In this document: positions 1-12,100 of the stretch, piece after piece
Layout of the letters: every line of letters begins with the position of its first letter
How positions within the stretch are numbered: position 1 is the first letter of the stretch
From: Ovis canadensis
Taxonomy: Eukaryota; Chordata; Mammalia; Artiodactyla; Bovidae
Reading direction: 5' to 3'
Length of the DNA: 64,000 nucleotides
Assembly: GCF_042477335.2 (NCBI RefSeq)
Contig: NC_091247.1
Location: 2,626,501 to 2,690,500 of the forward strand
Notes under the pieces: generated by a model
What the model saw: only the letters and a program-made list of their open reading frames with translations
The model's database searches: none
Told to the model about the DNA's origin: nothing
Translations under genes and position numbers: made by a program

Positions 1-173
1 AGGGCTCCGGGCTGCAGGCCTCCTGCTGCTCTGGGCGGGGCAGCCCCTGGCACTGGGTGTCCGGCAGGATCTCCTCGTCCGTGTCCTCCCCGTGGGCCCG
101 GGCACAGTACAGGATCCTCTGCGCCACCCCTCCTCCACAGCTCAGGCTGCAGGCCGCCAGCTTGTACCGCCAC
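1..173 (-). CDS. ADAMTS13: ADAMTS13 partial exon: TSR6 (human exon 23 counterpart)
   Basis: The acceptor GCCCCAG|GTG opens [15 protein letters not shown], then [25 protein letters not shown] and [10 protein letters not shown]. It is clearly the counterpart of human exon 23. The exon runs off the left edge before its donor. Confidence 0.94.
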   Translation of the reverse strand, partial: MAVQAGGLQPELWRRGGAEDPVLCPGPRGGHGRGDPAGHPVPGAAPPRAAGGLQPGA

Positions 174-3100
174 CTGGGGCAAACAGGAGTCAGGGGGCGT
201 CCAGGGGGAGCCCGGCTTCCCCTCACGTCCACCCCAGACCGGAAAGGGCCTGGAAAATGTTCTCTCTCCGGGGAGTCACTGTCTCCACCGGGAGGAGCAG
301 TGCAGGGGACAGAGAACATTCAGAAGACCCCGCTTTGCAGAAGGGGAAGTTGAGGGCAGAAGCGTCCAGAAAAGCAATGGGGAAGGGGCCGGGCACTCAA
401 GGGGCCCTGCAGAGACATCGGTCTCCAATAGGAATCCCAGCCTCACCATCACCCGGACCCGCCCCGCCAGGACTCCCAACCTTCTTCCCCACTGTGTTTC
501 CACGTCACACCAACACTGTCCGTCAGATTCTACGTATACACACATACATATATATATCTTCCCATCAATCTTCTTTGTCATGCGTCCCCCCGCCCCCAGC
601 CCCCGGCGTCTGCTCCGTGAGCACGGGGCTGCCTGACTGTCTTGTTAGCGGTGGTGTCCCCTTGTGACAGCGCAGCAGCTGGGCATAGCAGGTGCCCAGT
701 AAAGAGCAAGTGATGAAAAACAAGCCACCAACCGCATGTGCCCACAGCATTCCAAACCCTGTGTGATAAAGCCCCCACCCCCCAGTCTTCTGTGCACCAG
801 CATGACCGACCCCCTCCTGCGGGTGAGGACGCGAAGGCTTAGGAGCTAATGGGAGGTGATGATGCCACCCTGCAAGGATGCCCACCTAGGACTACCTGCC
901 TCCTTAGGGAGGGGCCCACCTGGCAGGGCAGGGCTCCGGGCTGCAGTCCTCCAGGGTCCTAGGCCGGGGCATGGGCCAGCACTTGGAGTGAGGCAGGGAG
1001 ACGAGGCGGCCTTGGTCCATCCTCACACATCGAACAGCCAGTGGCACCTGCCCGCCTCCACAGGTCACTGGGCACGGTGCCAAGGCTCGGGTCTCCCACC
1101 TGCAGGGAGGGAAGGCCAGCGCTCCATAGGGAGCCGCAGCCAGGCTGGAGCTCCTTCCTCCTGGGGGCAGCCAGACCGCTGCCCTTCTGCACGCCCTCCC
1201 TCCCTCGGACTCACCTGGCCGGGCACGGGGCAGCCTGGCAGGCCTCCCGCCGGCTCCCGGGCTTGCTTGCCAGGTCACACAGCTCTTCCCGGACGGGTGT
1301 CCTGAGGGCAGGGTCCATGCACACGAAATGCAGCTCCGCCAGGCCTGTGGAGGAAGGAGGAACCCCGCGCCCCGAGAAGGGGGTCAGCGAGGACTGTGGG
1401 GGCCCCAATCTCTGGACAGCTGTAGCAGATGAGGCCTCCCTGGATTTGAGTCCCGGCTTCCCTCAGAGCTCAGTTGGTAAAAAATCTGCCTGCAATGCAG
1501 GAGACCCCAGTATGATCCCTGGGTCGGGAAGATCCCCTGGAGAAGGGATAGGCTACCCACGCCAGTATCCTTGCGCTTCCCTTGTGGTTCAGCTGGTAAA
1601 GAATCCACCTGAAATGCGGGAGACCTGGGTTCAATTCCTGGGTTGGGAAGATCCTCTGGAGAAGGGAAAGGCTACCCACTCCAGTATTCTGCCTGGAGAA
1701 TTCCATGGACTGTATAGTCCATGGGGTCGCAAAGGGTCGGACACGACTGAGCGACTTTCACTTTCTGCCACCTACCAGCTGTGTGACCTTGGACAAGTGA
1801 CTTAACCTCTCTGAACCTCAGTTTTTTCATCTAATGGTGCCCGACTTGGAGGGATATTTATCAAGATTTTTCCAGGAGACTAGACAGTGCTTGACGGGCT
1901 TCCCAGGTGGCTCAGTGGTAAAGAACCTGCCTGCTAGTGCAGGAGTCAGGGGAGACACGGGTTCGTTCCCTGGGTCAGGCAGATCCCAGGGAGAAGGAAA
2001 CGGCCACCCACTCCAGGATTCTTAACCTGGGAAATTCCATGGACAGCGGAGCCTGGTGGGCTATAGTCCATGGGGTCACAAAGGTTGGACATGACGGAGC
2101 AACTGAGCATGCACGCACACACAGGAAGTGCTTGGCACATAGTAGGCACTCAAAAATGGTGGCTGCTCTTTTTTATTGAGGGGCATTATAAGAGTTGTTA
2201 CATTAGAACCTCTTACTGTGTCTACCGCCAAGATGTTATTAGGGCCGTGTCCTTGAATCTCTCCTTTAGGAGTATCCACAAAAGAAATCTCTGGCCTCAA
2301 TTCTAAACATGCTAGGGTTTAGCTGAGCAAGTGATTAGGGTTTTAGGTTAGTTAGTTAGTTATTTCCAGCCTTGCCTCGCAGCTTGCCGGATCTTAGTTT
2401 CCTGACCAGGGATTGAACTCGGGCCACGGCAGTGAGTTCCTATTCACTGGCCCACCAGGGAATTCCCAGGGTTTTTAGTTTAAAACACTCTGTATCTTAA
2501 CATTAATTTTTACTTCTCTGGATTGGCTGCCAGAAAGCTCAGACCTAAGCTTGGGGCCTGCCTTAGACCTTAAGAATATGCTCTTGGGTCCCAGCACGGC
2601 TGGGTTTTATGATCACTTCCTACCTTCCAGCCAATCAACGGGCACGTTCACGTGGTTGCTGTGCTTGGCTGGCCCCAGTCTCCTTGTTTATAAGGTCATG
2701 TCCTTGTGTATGCCACCTCAAACGCTATTCTCGAGTTAGCCAACCCTCAGGAGTACCAGGGCCTCACCTTGACCGCAGGAGGCAGAGCACGGCCCCGCCA
2801 GGGGTGTCCACACGTGCTTGGCGAGCGCCTCCAGCCTGGGGCCGCCTGTTGGGGACGCAGCCTCCTGCCCCGGGGACCGGACGTCCAGCTGCAGGGGCCA
2901 GGAACCGAGCAGGTAGGTCTGGGCCTCCCACCTCCAGACCCCCGGGCACCTGGCCCTCCACTCCCACCCAGCGCACCCCTTCAGGAGAGAACAGAAGTGG
3001 TCACCAGCACTCAAAGGCCACCCACCCATGGCTGCTTTCCCAGGAAGCTGGCTTCCTGGCCCCGGGGGTGACTTCATGCCCCACCCTGGCCTCTACACTT

Positions 3101-6100
3101 GGGAGCCAGATTAGTAGGCACACCTGGCCCTGAAGTCCACCCCCCACCACCACCACAGCCCAAGGAAGTTAGGGGCATTGTCCAGCATGCTTGTCTGAAA
3201 GCAGTGCCTCCCAGCTTGAGCCCATGGATGCCGGCGGGAGCCTGGCAGCAAAGTGCCACCATCCTATCAGGCTCTGGATGCTTCAGGCTGCTCGCCAGTG
3301 GGGAGGGGGCATCCCAACACCCTGAGCTCTGCGTCGAAGTCTGCCCTCTGCCCAGGTGCCTCCCGGGGACAGCAGCCCTCCATGAGGGCAGCCTTCCAGC
3401 TCTGGCCAGGAAGCCAGCATAACCAGAGTTCCCCCTTCTCCCAGGACACTCACCTGGTCCCAGCTGGGAGGACATGCCGCCTCGACACAGGGCTCCAGGG
3501 CAGGTGGCTTCTCGTCTGCAGAGCAGGGCCCAGCAGTTGCCGACAGCCCCGTGCCATCTGCCCCTGGCATACACGTTGTGTTCTGCACGGCCGGATCTGC
3601 TCCACAGGCCGACGAGCACACGTCTGTCTGCCTGAGGACGGGACACGACAGCCGTCAGGCCCTGCCTCTGCCTTCGGGCGGTCGTGCAAGCCAGCTCCTG
3701 GTGCAGAGGCGGTGAACCTGCTCCCCAGTCTCCAAGAGCCCAGGAAGGGTTCCTCACAAAGAGGTAAGGCCAGGGGCCTTTCCCTGAAGCCCGGCTGAAT
3801 GGCTGCAGGCCTCTGCTCGGCACCCAGGGTACAGAGACCAGCCCTGACCCTCCAGCCTTCCAGAGGCAAAGGCGGGTCCCCAAGCAGAAAACAGCGTGGC
3901 TCTGCACGACCTAGACCCAGCGGTGCTGGGAGGCATGTGCCAGATGCAGGCGGCTCGCCGGCTCAGGGACAGCAAACGTGTCTCCTGCGCCGGCCCTGAG
4001 AGCTGGAGGCGGCCTGGAGCGCCGTGTGGAGAGGACCCCAGGGCAGGCTCAGCCCTCAGCAGGAGAGGGCAGTGACTGCTCTGTCCACCACCGTCACACG
4101 GTGTGCGGGGGAGGGGGGGTGCCCAGAGCCACCCGCCCACCACCAGTGGCCTAGGCCACCCCACCCCCGCTGCCCAGGTGACAAATCTGGGACCCAGAGA
4201 GGGAGGGGACTGGCTCCGGTCCCCCAGACGGCTAGCCGCAAATCAGCCTGATAAGTCTCCGTCAGCTGGAACGCTATGGGGTGGACGACGGCAATGACAA
4301 AGTGCCGTCTGTGGCTGAACATCTGTGGGTTTGCTCGGTCCTCACGAGTTCAAAAACAAGTTCAAAGAGAGGGGACTGGCCAGTCCAGGGCCTCTTGGGT
4401 GGGAGGGTGGAGGGGTCCGGCCAGAGGCCTCGGGAAGAGGGGACACCCTGAAAGGGAAGGGCTCAATGCAGGGACAAGCCCCGCCGGAGGTTCTGCCTGG
4501 ACCTGGCAGTGGCGGGCCCTGCCCACCCCGTGCTCACCTCTGGGGGCAGGGCTGGGAATTGCAGGTGTCCACGGCCGCCGGCTGCGGGGCCAGCGCTCGG
4601 CACCGGGAGCGGGCAGCGGTCCTCAGCAGGCCGCCCTGAGCCTCCACGCAGCGCACCTCCCGCTCCCGCAGGCCACCCCCACACGAGGCGCTGCAGGGGC
4701 CGAAGTCTCCAGCCGCCCAGCTGAGGAGAGGAGCAGGGCATCGCGCAGATCCATCTGTGACCCATTAGATCACTTCCCTGGCCGGGGCGGGGCCCAGGGT
4801 CCCTTCAGGGATGTGGGGGCCGCCGCCCAGCCCTCCAGCTCTCCAGGTGTCCCCGAGCCGCACCTGAGCCTGAGGACGTCTGTTTGAAAGCAGCAGCGGC
4901 TGGCTGCCCCCGCCCCGCACCCGACATGGACCGCCTCGTCCCTAGCATCATGCTCCCACCGGGCTGTGGTCCCTCCCCAAGCCAACGCCACAACCTTCGC
5001 AGGCAGGGCAGTCCTCTCCGTGTGGTGGGCGCCTGAGCTCAGAGAAGAAGCGAGCTGCCCATAGACGGGGGCAGCAGCTCACACCAGGCTGACCAGCCAC
5101 TCGGGTCTGCCCGAGTCTCGGTGTCTGCACCTGCCACCCGGGGACACTGCCAGGGCCAACCAAGGACTCGCCCTGACCCTGCCGGCTGTGCTACAAGGGC
5201 CCCTGAGCCACCCCCACCCCCGGGGGGCCACAGCCAGCACTCACTGAGGGCGGCAGGGCTCGAGGGTGCAGGCCTCTGACCACGCCTCTGGGGGCCGGCT
5301 CCCCGCACAGTGGGCAGCCTCCACCCACTCGCTCCTGGACTGGTCCCAACAGCTGTAGGTCACCTGGCGCAGCCCTGGAGGGAACAGAGGGGCTGGGCCA
5401 TCTCCACGGGGCGGGCAGCACGCTGGGCTTTCAGGTGAGCCCCACCCCGGGCCCCACCTGCCCCGCAGCTCACGGAGCAGGGCCCCCGCAATGGGGCCCA
5501 CGCCCAGGCCCGCCGCTGCTCGGGCTGGAAGTAGGTGAAGGTGATGTCGGGGTGGGCGGGGCTGCCGTACTCCTCGCCGTAGCGCCTGTAAACCTGCCGG
5601 GAGAGCGGGGGCTGTCACGGCGGCCTCCTTCAGGAAGCCTTCTGCCCTGCCTTTCTCCCTCTATGTTCTTTCACTCAGCAAGCCGCCACTGATGCTGAGC
5701 CCACCCCGCACGTAGCGGCCAGGACACTGTCCCCGGCTCCGGGAGCTCATGGTGGCTGGGGGAGGGTGGGCTGTAGGCAGGTTCAGCAACGGGCGTGCAC
5801 AGGGGGCCAGGGAGCACACAGAAGGGCCCTGAGGAGGCTGAGCAGGGTGGACAGCTGGAGGAGGCCGCGGAAGGGGTGAGAAGCCCACAGCTCTGGCTTC
5901 TGCAGCACAAGTGAGGCCCCGGGAAGGGCAGACACGGGCTGCATGTGGGGCTCTGGAGGGGGCCTGGCAGTCTGGGCTTGGCCCTGAGGACACAGGGGGT
6001 TAAGGAAGAGGGCCCAGCAGGGAGGCTGGGCTTGTCTGTACTGCAGAAAGGTCCCTGGGTCCTGGGAGGAGCCAGCCTGGAGGGCAGAGGTCCCAGCCCC

Positions 6101-9100
6101 TGCCCCTACCCGTCACAGCCCTCTGCTAACGTGCGGGTTCTCGGCACACACACCACCCCCCACCGTCACCAGCAGGTCCCGGGTCAGAGGCCCTGAACAG
6201 GACCTGGGAATCTGTGTTTCTATCTGCGCTGCAAAGGACGCCAACAGAACTGCTCGACAGCCAGCATTTGGAAGGCGGCTCCTGGGGGTGGGGAGGGGGC
6301 TGAGCTAGGTAGGCCACATGGGGAACCAGGGAGGGGGTTAACCGCTCCCTGGGGGCTCGCTCTGGCCTGGCCTTCTGGGGGAGCCCCGCTGTCTCCCCAG
6401 CTGTGGGAGCAGGAGCGGGCTGCTAGACCAAGTCAGGGGCCGTCAAGACTCGGACCACCCCCAGAGGTTCTCTGGGGCTATTTCAGCCTCCACTGCTTTC
6501 TATCCAGCCCTCTAAGCACCTTTCTCAGCAAAGCACACACTGGGCCGCTCGCAGGCCAGGTCCCAGCGGGAAGGACCCGTGCAGACACAGCCTGGGCTCC
6601 ATCTGCCCCAGAGAGACAGCAAGACCCACATCCACGCTGAGCTGCCTCGGGTGGCCAACACTGCCTGGCGCACAGCACGTCCCCTCCCCGGGCCTGCCCG
6701 TGACCCCAGGATTGCAACCCGTGTGCACGGGGCGGCGGGGGGAGAAGCGGTGCCAACGCTCTGCCGAGCGCGTATTGTGCCGTATCTTGGAAAAAATAAA
6801 AGATGAATCTTCACAATCACTTTATCTCGGTGTGCTTAGTTTCGTTTCGCAGACGGGGGAAACCGAGGCTCGGAGAAGTAAAGCGTTTGCCCCAAGTTTC
6901 TGTGGAGCCAGGACTGAACGCTGGGCTGAGCCCCTACCAGGCTCCTGACCCCTGTGTCACCCTGCTCCCCCATCTTGGGCTGACTCTGCTCTTCCTGTTG
7001 GGACGACAGACTCCACGGGGGCCTCTAACCCCGGGCGTCGGCACGGCCTCCCCCTCTGTCTAGAGGCCCACGGCCTCCGTTGGCGGGTCTGACACAGCCC
7101 AATCCCCACTGCACCTGCACAGGGGACCCCCAACAGCTCCCCAGGCCCCCAGGAGGAAGCCCAAGCCCCTCACACGGCCAGCAAGGCCCCTCAAGGTCTG
7201 CCCAGGCCTCCGGCAGCCTCGTCACCAGAGGCCCCCTTCCTCCCCGCCCCTGAGCGCCCCTCCACTGCAGGCCCTGGTCCCCCAAGACTCTCCCCCCAGT
7301 GCTAGCCCACAGCCTCAGCTCGCCCTCCTGGGCCTCAGCTGCAAGGCCCCTTCCCGGGAAGCCCCCGGCCCCTCTGCAGGGCTCTCCCTCTGAGCCGCTC
7401 TCAGGACTCCAGGGGCTCCGGTGGGCTCTGAGTGGGACCCCAGCCCCCCAGCGGCTGCTGAAGGAGCGGGTGTGGCTCTGAGCCGATGGACAGGCCGACC
7501 CCGGTGGAGGCCCTGCGGTCACCTGGATCTCCATGTCGTCCCGGGTGGGGCCCCGGATGCGGATCTCCTCCCGGCGGGGCAGCTGATCCTCGCTCAGGGT
7601 CACCCTGTACTCCACGCGGTTGTCCTCCAGGAGGGAGGGGTAGCTGGTGCTGGCAGAGATGCTCCCGTTTCCGGCCACGATGTAGCGGCCATGCACCTTC
7701 ACTGCTGTGGGCGAGGTGCCGTCAGCACCGCAGGGCCCCCCACCCTGGGAGCCAGAACCGCCCCCTCTCACAGACAGCCCTGTTCAGGGAGAGGGGACAA
7801 CTGGGCCGACAGGACGCAGCGTCCAGGGCTTCACCTGCCACGCCCGCCCCGGGCCCCCCGCCCTCCCGGGAGCAGCCCTTCCTGGTGCCCCACGCACCGT
7901 TACTCTGCGCCTCCTCCCGGAACCTGGGGAGTGCTGTGGACCCACTCCGTCACCGAGTGCGGAAACAAGGACCTCAGGGTGAGCACCCCAACCCAGATCC
8001 AAAGCGCACCCTCTGCACAGAGAGGCCCACGGTGTAGAGGGCGGCCTCACCCAGAGACAGGTCTGACCGGCGGCCTGTGCCTGACCTGATCCGTCTTTGT
8101 TTAGGGTGCAAGGTCAAATATGTGATTTAGGGTGGGGGCTTTGAGTCACCAAGCTTCAGCCAAGCTGGAGACTGAGATCGGAATGATCCCGGCAGCGATC
8201 AGTCAGTCCCTCAACCTCATCGACATAAGGAAGTCCCCATGACACCCGGGCACTGAGCTCAGGAGAGCTCCCAGGGTTGGCAGTACGCCGCGTGTGTGGC
8301 TGCTCTCGAGGCTGGACACAGAGCCCTCCCTGACGCATCTCTGCCTTTGGCTGTCCCTTGTAATAAGCTGTAACCGTGAGTGTAACAGCTCTCAGTGTTC
8401 TGGGGATCCACCCAGTGGATCCTGCAACTGAGGGCATTTGAGGGACCCTCACACTTGCAGGTGGCATCGGAAGGGAGGGCACCTTGGGGCTGTGCCCTCC
8501 TCCTTCACCGTCTGGCCAGCTCACCCAGGTGTGTGAAGAGAGGCCTGCGGTTGATGACGGAGATGCTGGTGAGGTTGGGGGTGACGGTCAGGAATGTGAC
8601 GTACTCTAGGAGGAAGCAGAGGAGGGGGTGGTCTCAGGTCGCTGAGGTCACAGTCAGAGGGAGGAAACGTTAGCGCCAGAGGGAGGTGGGACTTAGCTCC
8701 TCCACCGACTTTGCAAGAGACCTGACTTCTTGTATGAATAGATCAAAGTCAAGGATTTTCCAAGCACAGCATCCCCTGTGCTCAGATGCCTCCAGCAGGA
8801 GAGGAGAGAACAGCCCAAGGCAGACGTCCCGTGTCTGTGTTTTTCTGCATCACAGGCGCCGAGAGCAACCGTGAGTGATGGGCCACCTCATCACCGACCT
8901 GAGCCTCCTGGGGAGGCTGAGACCCGCTGGGAGGGCCCAGGACCGAACTAGCACGCAGCCCCACCACCTAGGCAGCGGGCACCCGGGCTCTGGGCTGCGC
9001 GTTTTCCTGGAGGCTGGGGGCCCTTCGCCCCAGGGAGGCCCTTCGCCCCAGGGAGGCCCTACCTCTGGCCCTTCCGGCCGTGAAGGAGCCGTTCTGCGGC

Positions 9101-12100
9101 CGGCACGTGCTGCTGTCCCCGCCGCACACCTGGCACACGTCCCGCACCTGCCCGGAGTCCATCCGGCCATCACAGCCGAACGTCTGCGCAGAGGAGGGTG
9201 GCAGGTGAGGCCCCGGCGGTGTCTGCGGACAGGGCTGGCGTTTGAGGTTCACACAACCTCAAAGGTTGTTTCTGCCATTTCTGGAGTAGGAAGTGAGCCT
9301 GGAAACTTGCCCCAGGTCACGGCAAGGCTCTTGACTCCAAGCTCGGCCTGTTCCCCAGCACCACCCAGCACAGACTCTGCTGCTGCGGCTTCGTGGGGGC
9401 CGCACCCCCAGACCTGACCCCCTTGAAGGCCCCTTCGTGCCCTGGCTTCTCTGGGGAGAGCCCTCGGAGCCACAGAGGGTAGAAGGGCACTCCGCCGCGC
9501 ACACACGCTTACCCTGCAGCTGCCTGACACGCACAGGCTCAGGGCCCCATCCTCCTGAGGGTCGCCCAGCACACAGCGCGTGCCGTCCAGGAAACGGTCC
9601 CCACGCCGCACCATGAAGCTCTCACCAACAGCCCGGCACACATGTCTGCACAGGGCGTTTCCTGGGGACAAGCAGAAGGACAAGGAGCCCGGTGGGAGGG
9701 TGCAGGGAGCCGGGGACAGAGACTCTGCGAAGCTGGATCCAAGTGGGCTCTCACTGACCCCCAAGCGCCATCTCACTGCGCTGTTTGCGTTTGGGGTTGG
9801 CGTGGGTTTCACTTCCCACCTGCCCCGCCTCCCGAGGCAGTAATCGCATCGCCGTGTGATGAGTGTGCAGACTCGTGAGCCGAGTGCTTTTCCAGCATCA
9901 CGCTACGCCTCCTATCTCCGTTTTACAGACAGGAGACGAAACTCAGAGAGGACAGGTCAGGGCTGACCTGCTGGCAAGGGCCGAGCCGGGGCAGATGGGA
10001 TGCTCGGTGTGATACAGAGCCTGAGCCTGCTCGCAACAGCATCAGCGTGACGCTGGGCCTCCCCCAGTGACGCTCCCCACCCAGGGTCTCGAGCCTGGCC
10101 CCCCCAACCTGGGCCCACCTTTGCTGTACTGCTCCGCGGTCCCCCAGCGGTAGAAGGAGGTGCTGCCCCCTGGGGAGAGGTGCAGGGGCTCGCCATCTGT
10201 CTGCGCACACTGCTCGGACATGAACTCCAGCTGGGTCGTCTCACAGGCCTGGATGGAGGAGGCGGAGGACGGGCATAGGAGGGGCCGGGGCAGGGGGCTC
10301 GGAGAGGGAACCCTCGCCCCCGGGAGACAGCAAGAGCCCCTGCAGCGAGGATGAAGACGCGGGTTTGAGCCTGGCTCCTGGCTGTACCTCGGTTCCCTGC
10401 CCTGGAGACTGCGGTGTCGAGAACCTTCCTCTGCTGACAGGAGGATTCTACAAGAATCTAGGAGGACACAGGGCAGGGCCTGCCCCCGGCAACGAAGAGG
10501 AAAGAAAGCCAGACAGAGAGCTTGGCAGAAGGGAGGCCCCGTTTACGGGCATCCACTACATCTGTGCTACGTCTAGTCAGAGCTGCGGTTTTCCCAGTGG
10601 TCACGTATGGACGTGAGAGCTGGACTATAAAGACAGCTGAGCGCCAAAGAATTGATGCTTTTGAACTGTGGTGTTGGAGAAGACTCTTGAGAGTTCCTTG
10701 GACTGCAAGGAGATCCAACCCATCCATGCTAAAGGAGATCAGCCCTGAATATTCATTGGAAGGACTAATGCTGAGGCTGAAACTCAAATTCTTTGGCCAC
10801 CTGATGCGAAGAACTGACTCTGATGCTGGGAAGAAAAGACCCTGATGCTGGGAAAGGTTGAAGGCGGGAGAAGGGGACGACAGAGGATGAGATGGCTGGA
10901 TGACATCACCGACTCAATGGAGATGAGTCTGAGTGAACTCTGGGAGTTGGTGATGGACAGGGAGGCCTGGCGTGCTGCAGTCCATGGGGTCGTGAGAGTC
11001 GGACACGACTGAGCGACTGAACTGAACTATGTCTGTGCAGGTATCAGTGTTGGAAAAGTCACAGGAGTCACGAGCCAAGGGCCTCTGCACAAGAAGTTGG
11101 GCGCCAAGGCGGGCTGGCGTCCTGGCCTGCTCTGCACTGGAGTCTGAGGAAAAGAATTGGAGTGGGCCTGCTGAGTCCGCCTGGGGAAGGCGGGCAGGGA
11201 AGGTCTCACCACGTGCAGATCTTAAGTCGAGGCCAGGGGAGTGTCTCCACACCGTCTACGATGGCCTCGTGGGAAACACAAGTAAGTGCTGGAGGGGATG
11301 TGGAGACACTGGAACCCTCGCACACTCCTGGTGGGAAGGCCAAACGGTTCAGCTGCCGTGGGAAATGGCTTGGAGGTTCTCAAGGAGTCAAATGTAGAAT
11401 TACCGTGGGATCCAGCAACTTGGCTGCTATTAGGTGTACACCCCGAAGAGTGAAAGACTGGTGCTCGAGAAAGCCCACGTACACACACATCCGTAGCAGC
11501 GCTACTCCCAACAACCGAAGATGGAAACAGCCCAAATGTATCAACAGATGGACAACGGATGGAGGAATGAGCAAAAAGCGGTCCAGTGGAGCATTATCAG
11601 ATAATATTCCATCCGGCGGAGTATTACTCAGCCACGAGAAGGGGTGGAGTTCTAATACACGCTGCACATGAAAATGCCACGCACCGAGTGGAAGACGCCA
11701 GATGCAGGAAGCCACACGCGGCGTGATTCCCCTTATATGAGGTGTCCAGCGCAGGTAAGCCCCCAGAGCTAGAAAGTGGACTGGTGACTGGCAGGGACCA
11801 GGGGGAGGCGGCAGGGGAGTGGCTGTTTAATGAGCTGGGGTTTGCTCTGGGGTGACTGGAACTGTTTGGAACTAGAGCAAGGTGGTGGTCGCGTGGCGCT
11901 GTGAAGGTACTGGATAACACAGAACCGCGCAGTTTCACACGGTTGACTTTATGGTTGTGAGAGTCACCTGAGCTCATAACTAAAACAATCTCCCGTGCTC
12001 TCCCAGTGACGGCTTGGCTGTGGGAAGGAGGGGTGTTCTCAGCGCAGGGCAGTGCCATCCGGGTAAGGAGGGGAACACTTCGGAGGGGGCTGCTTTCAAG

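Noticed and set aside
1455-1768. tRNA-like sequences in Bov-tA and CHR elements
   Set aside because: They are tRNA-Glu-derived SINE heads with SINE tails and repeated copies elsewhere in the window, not functional tRNA genes.
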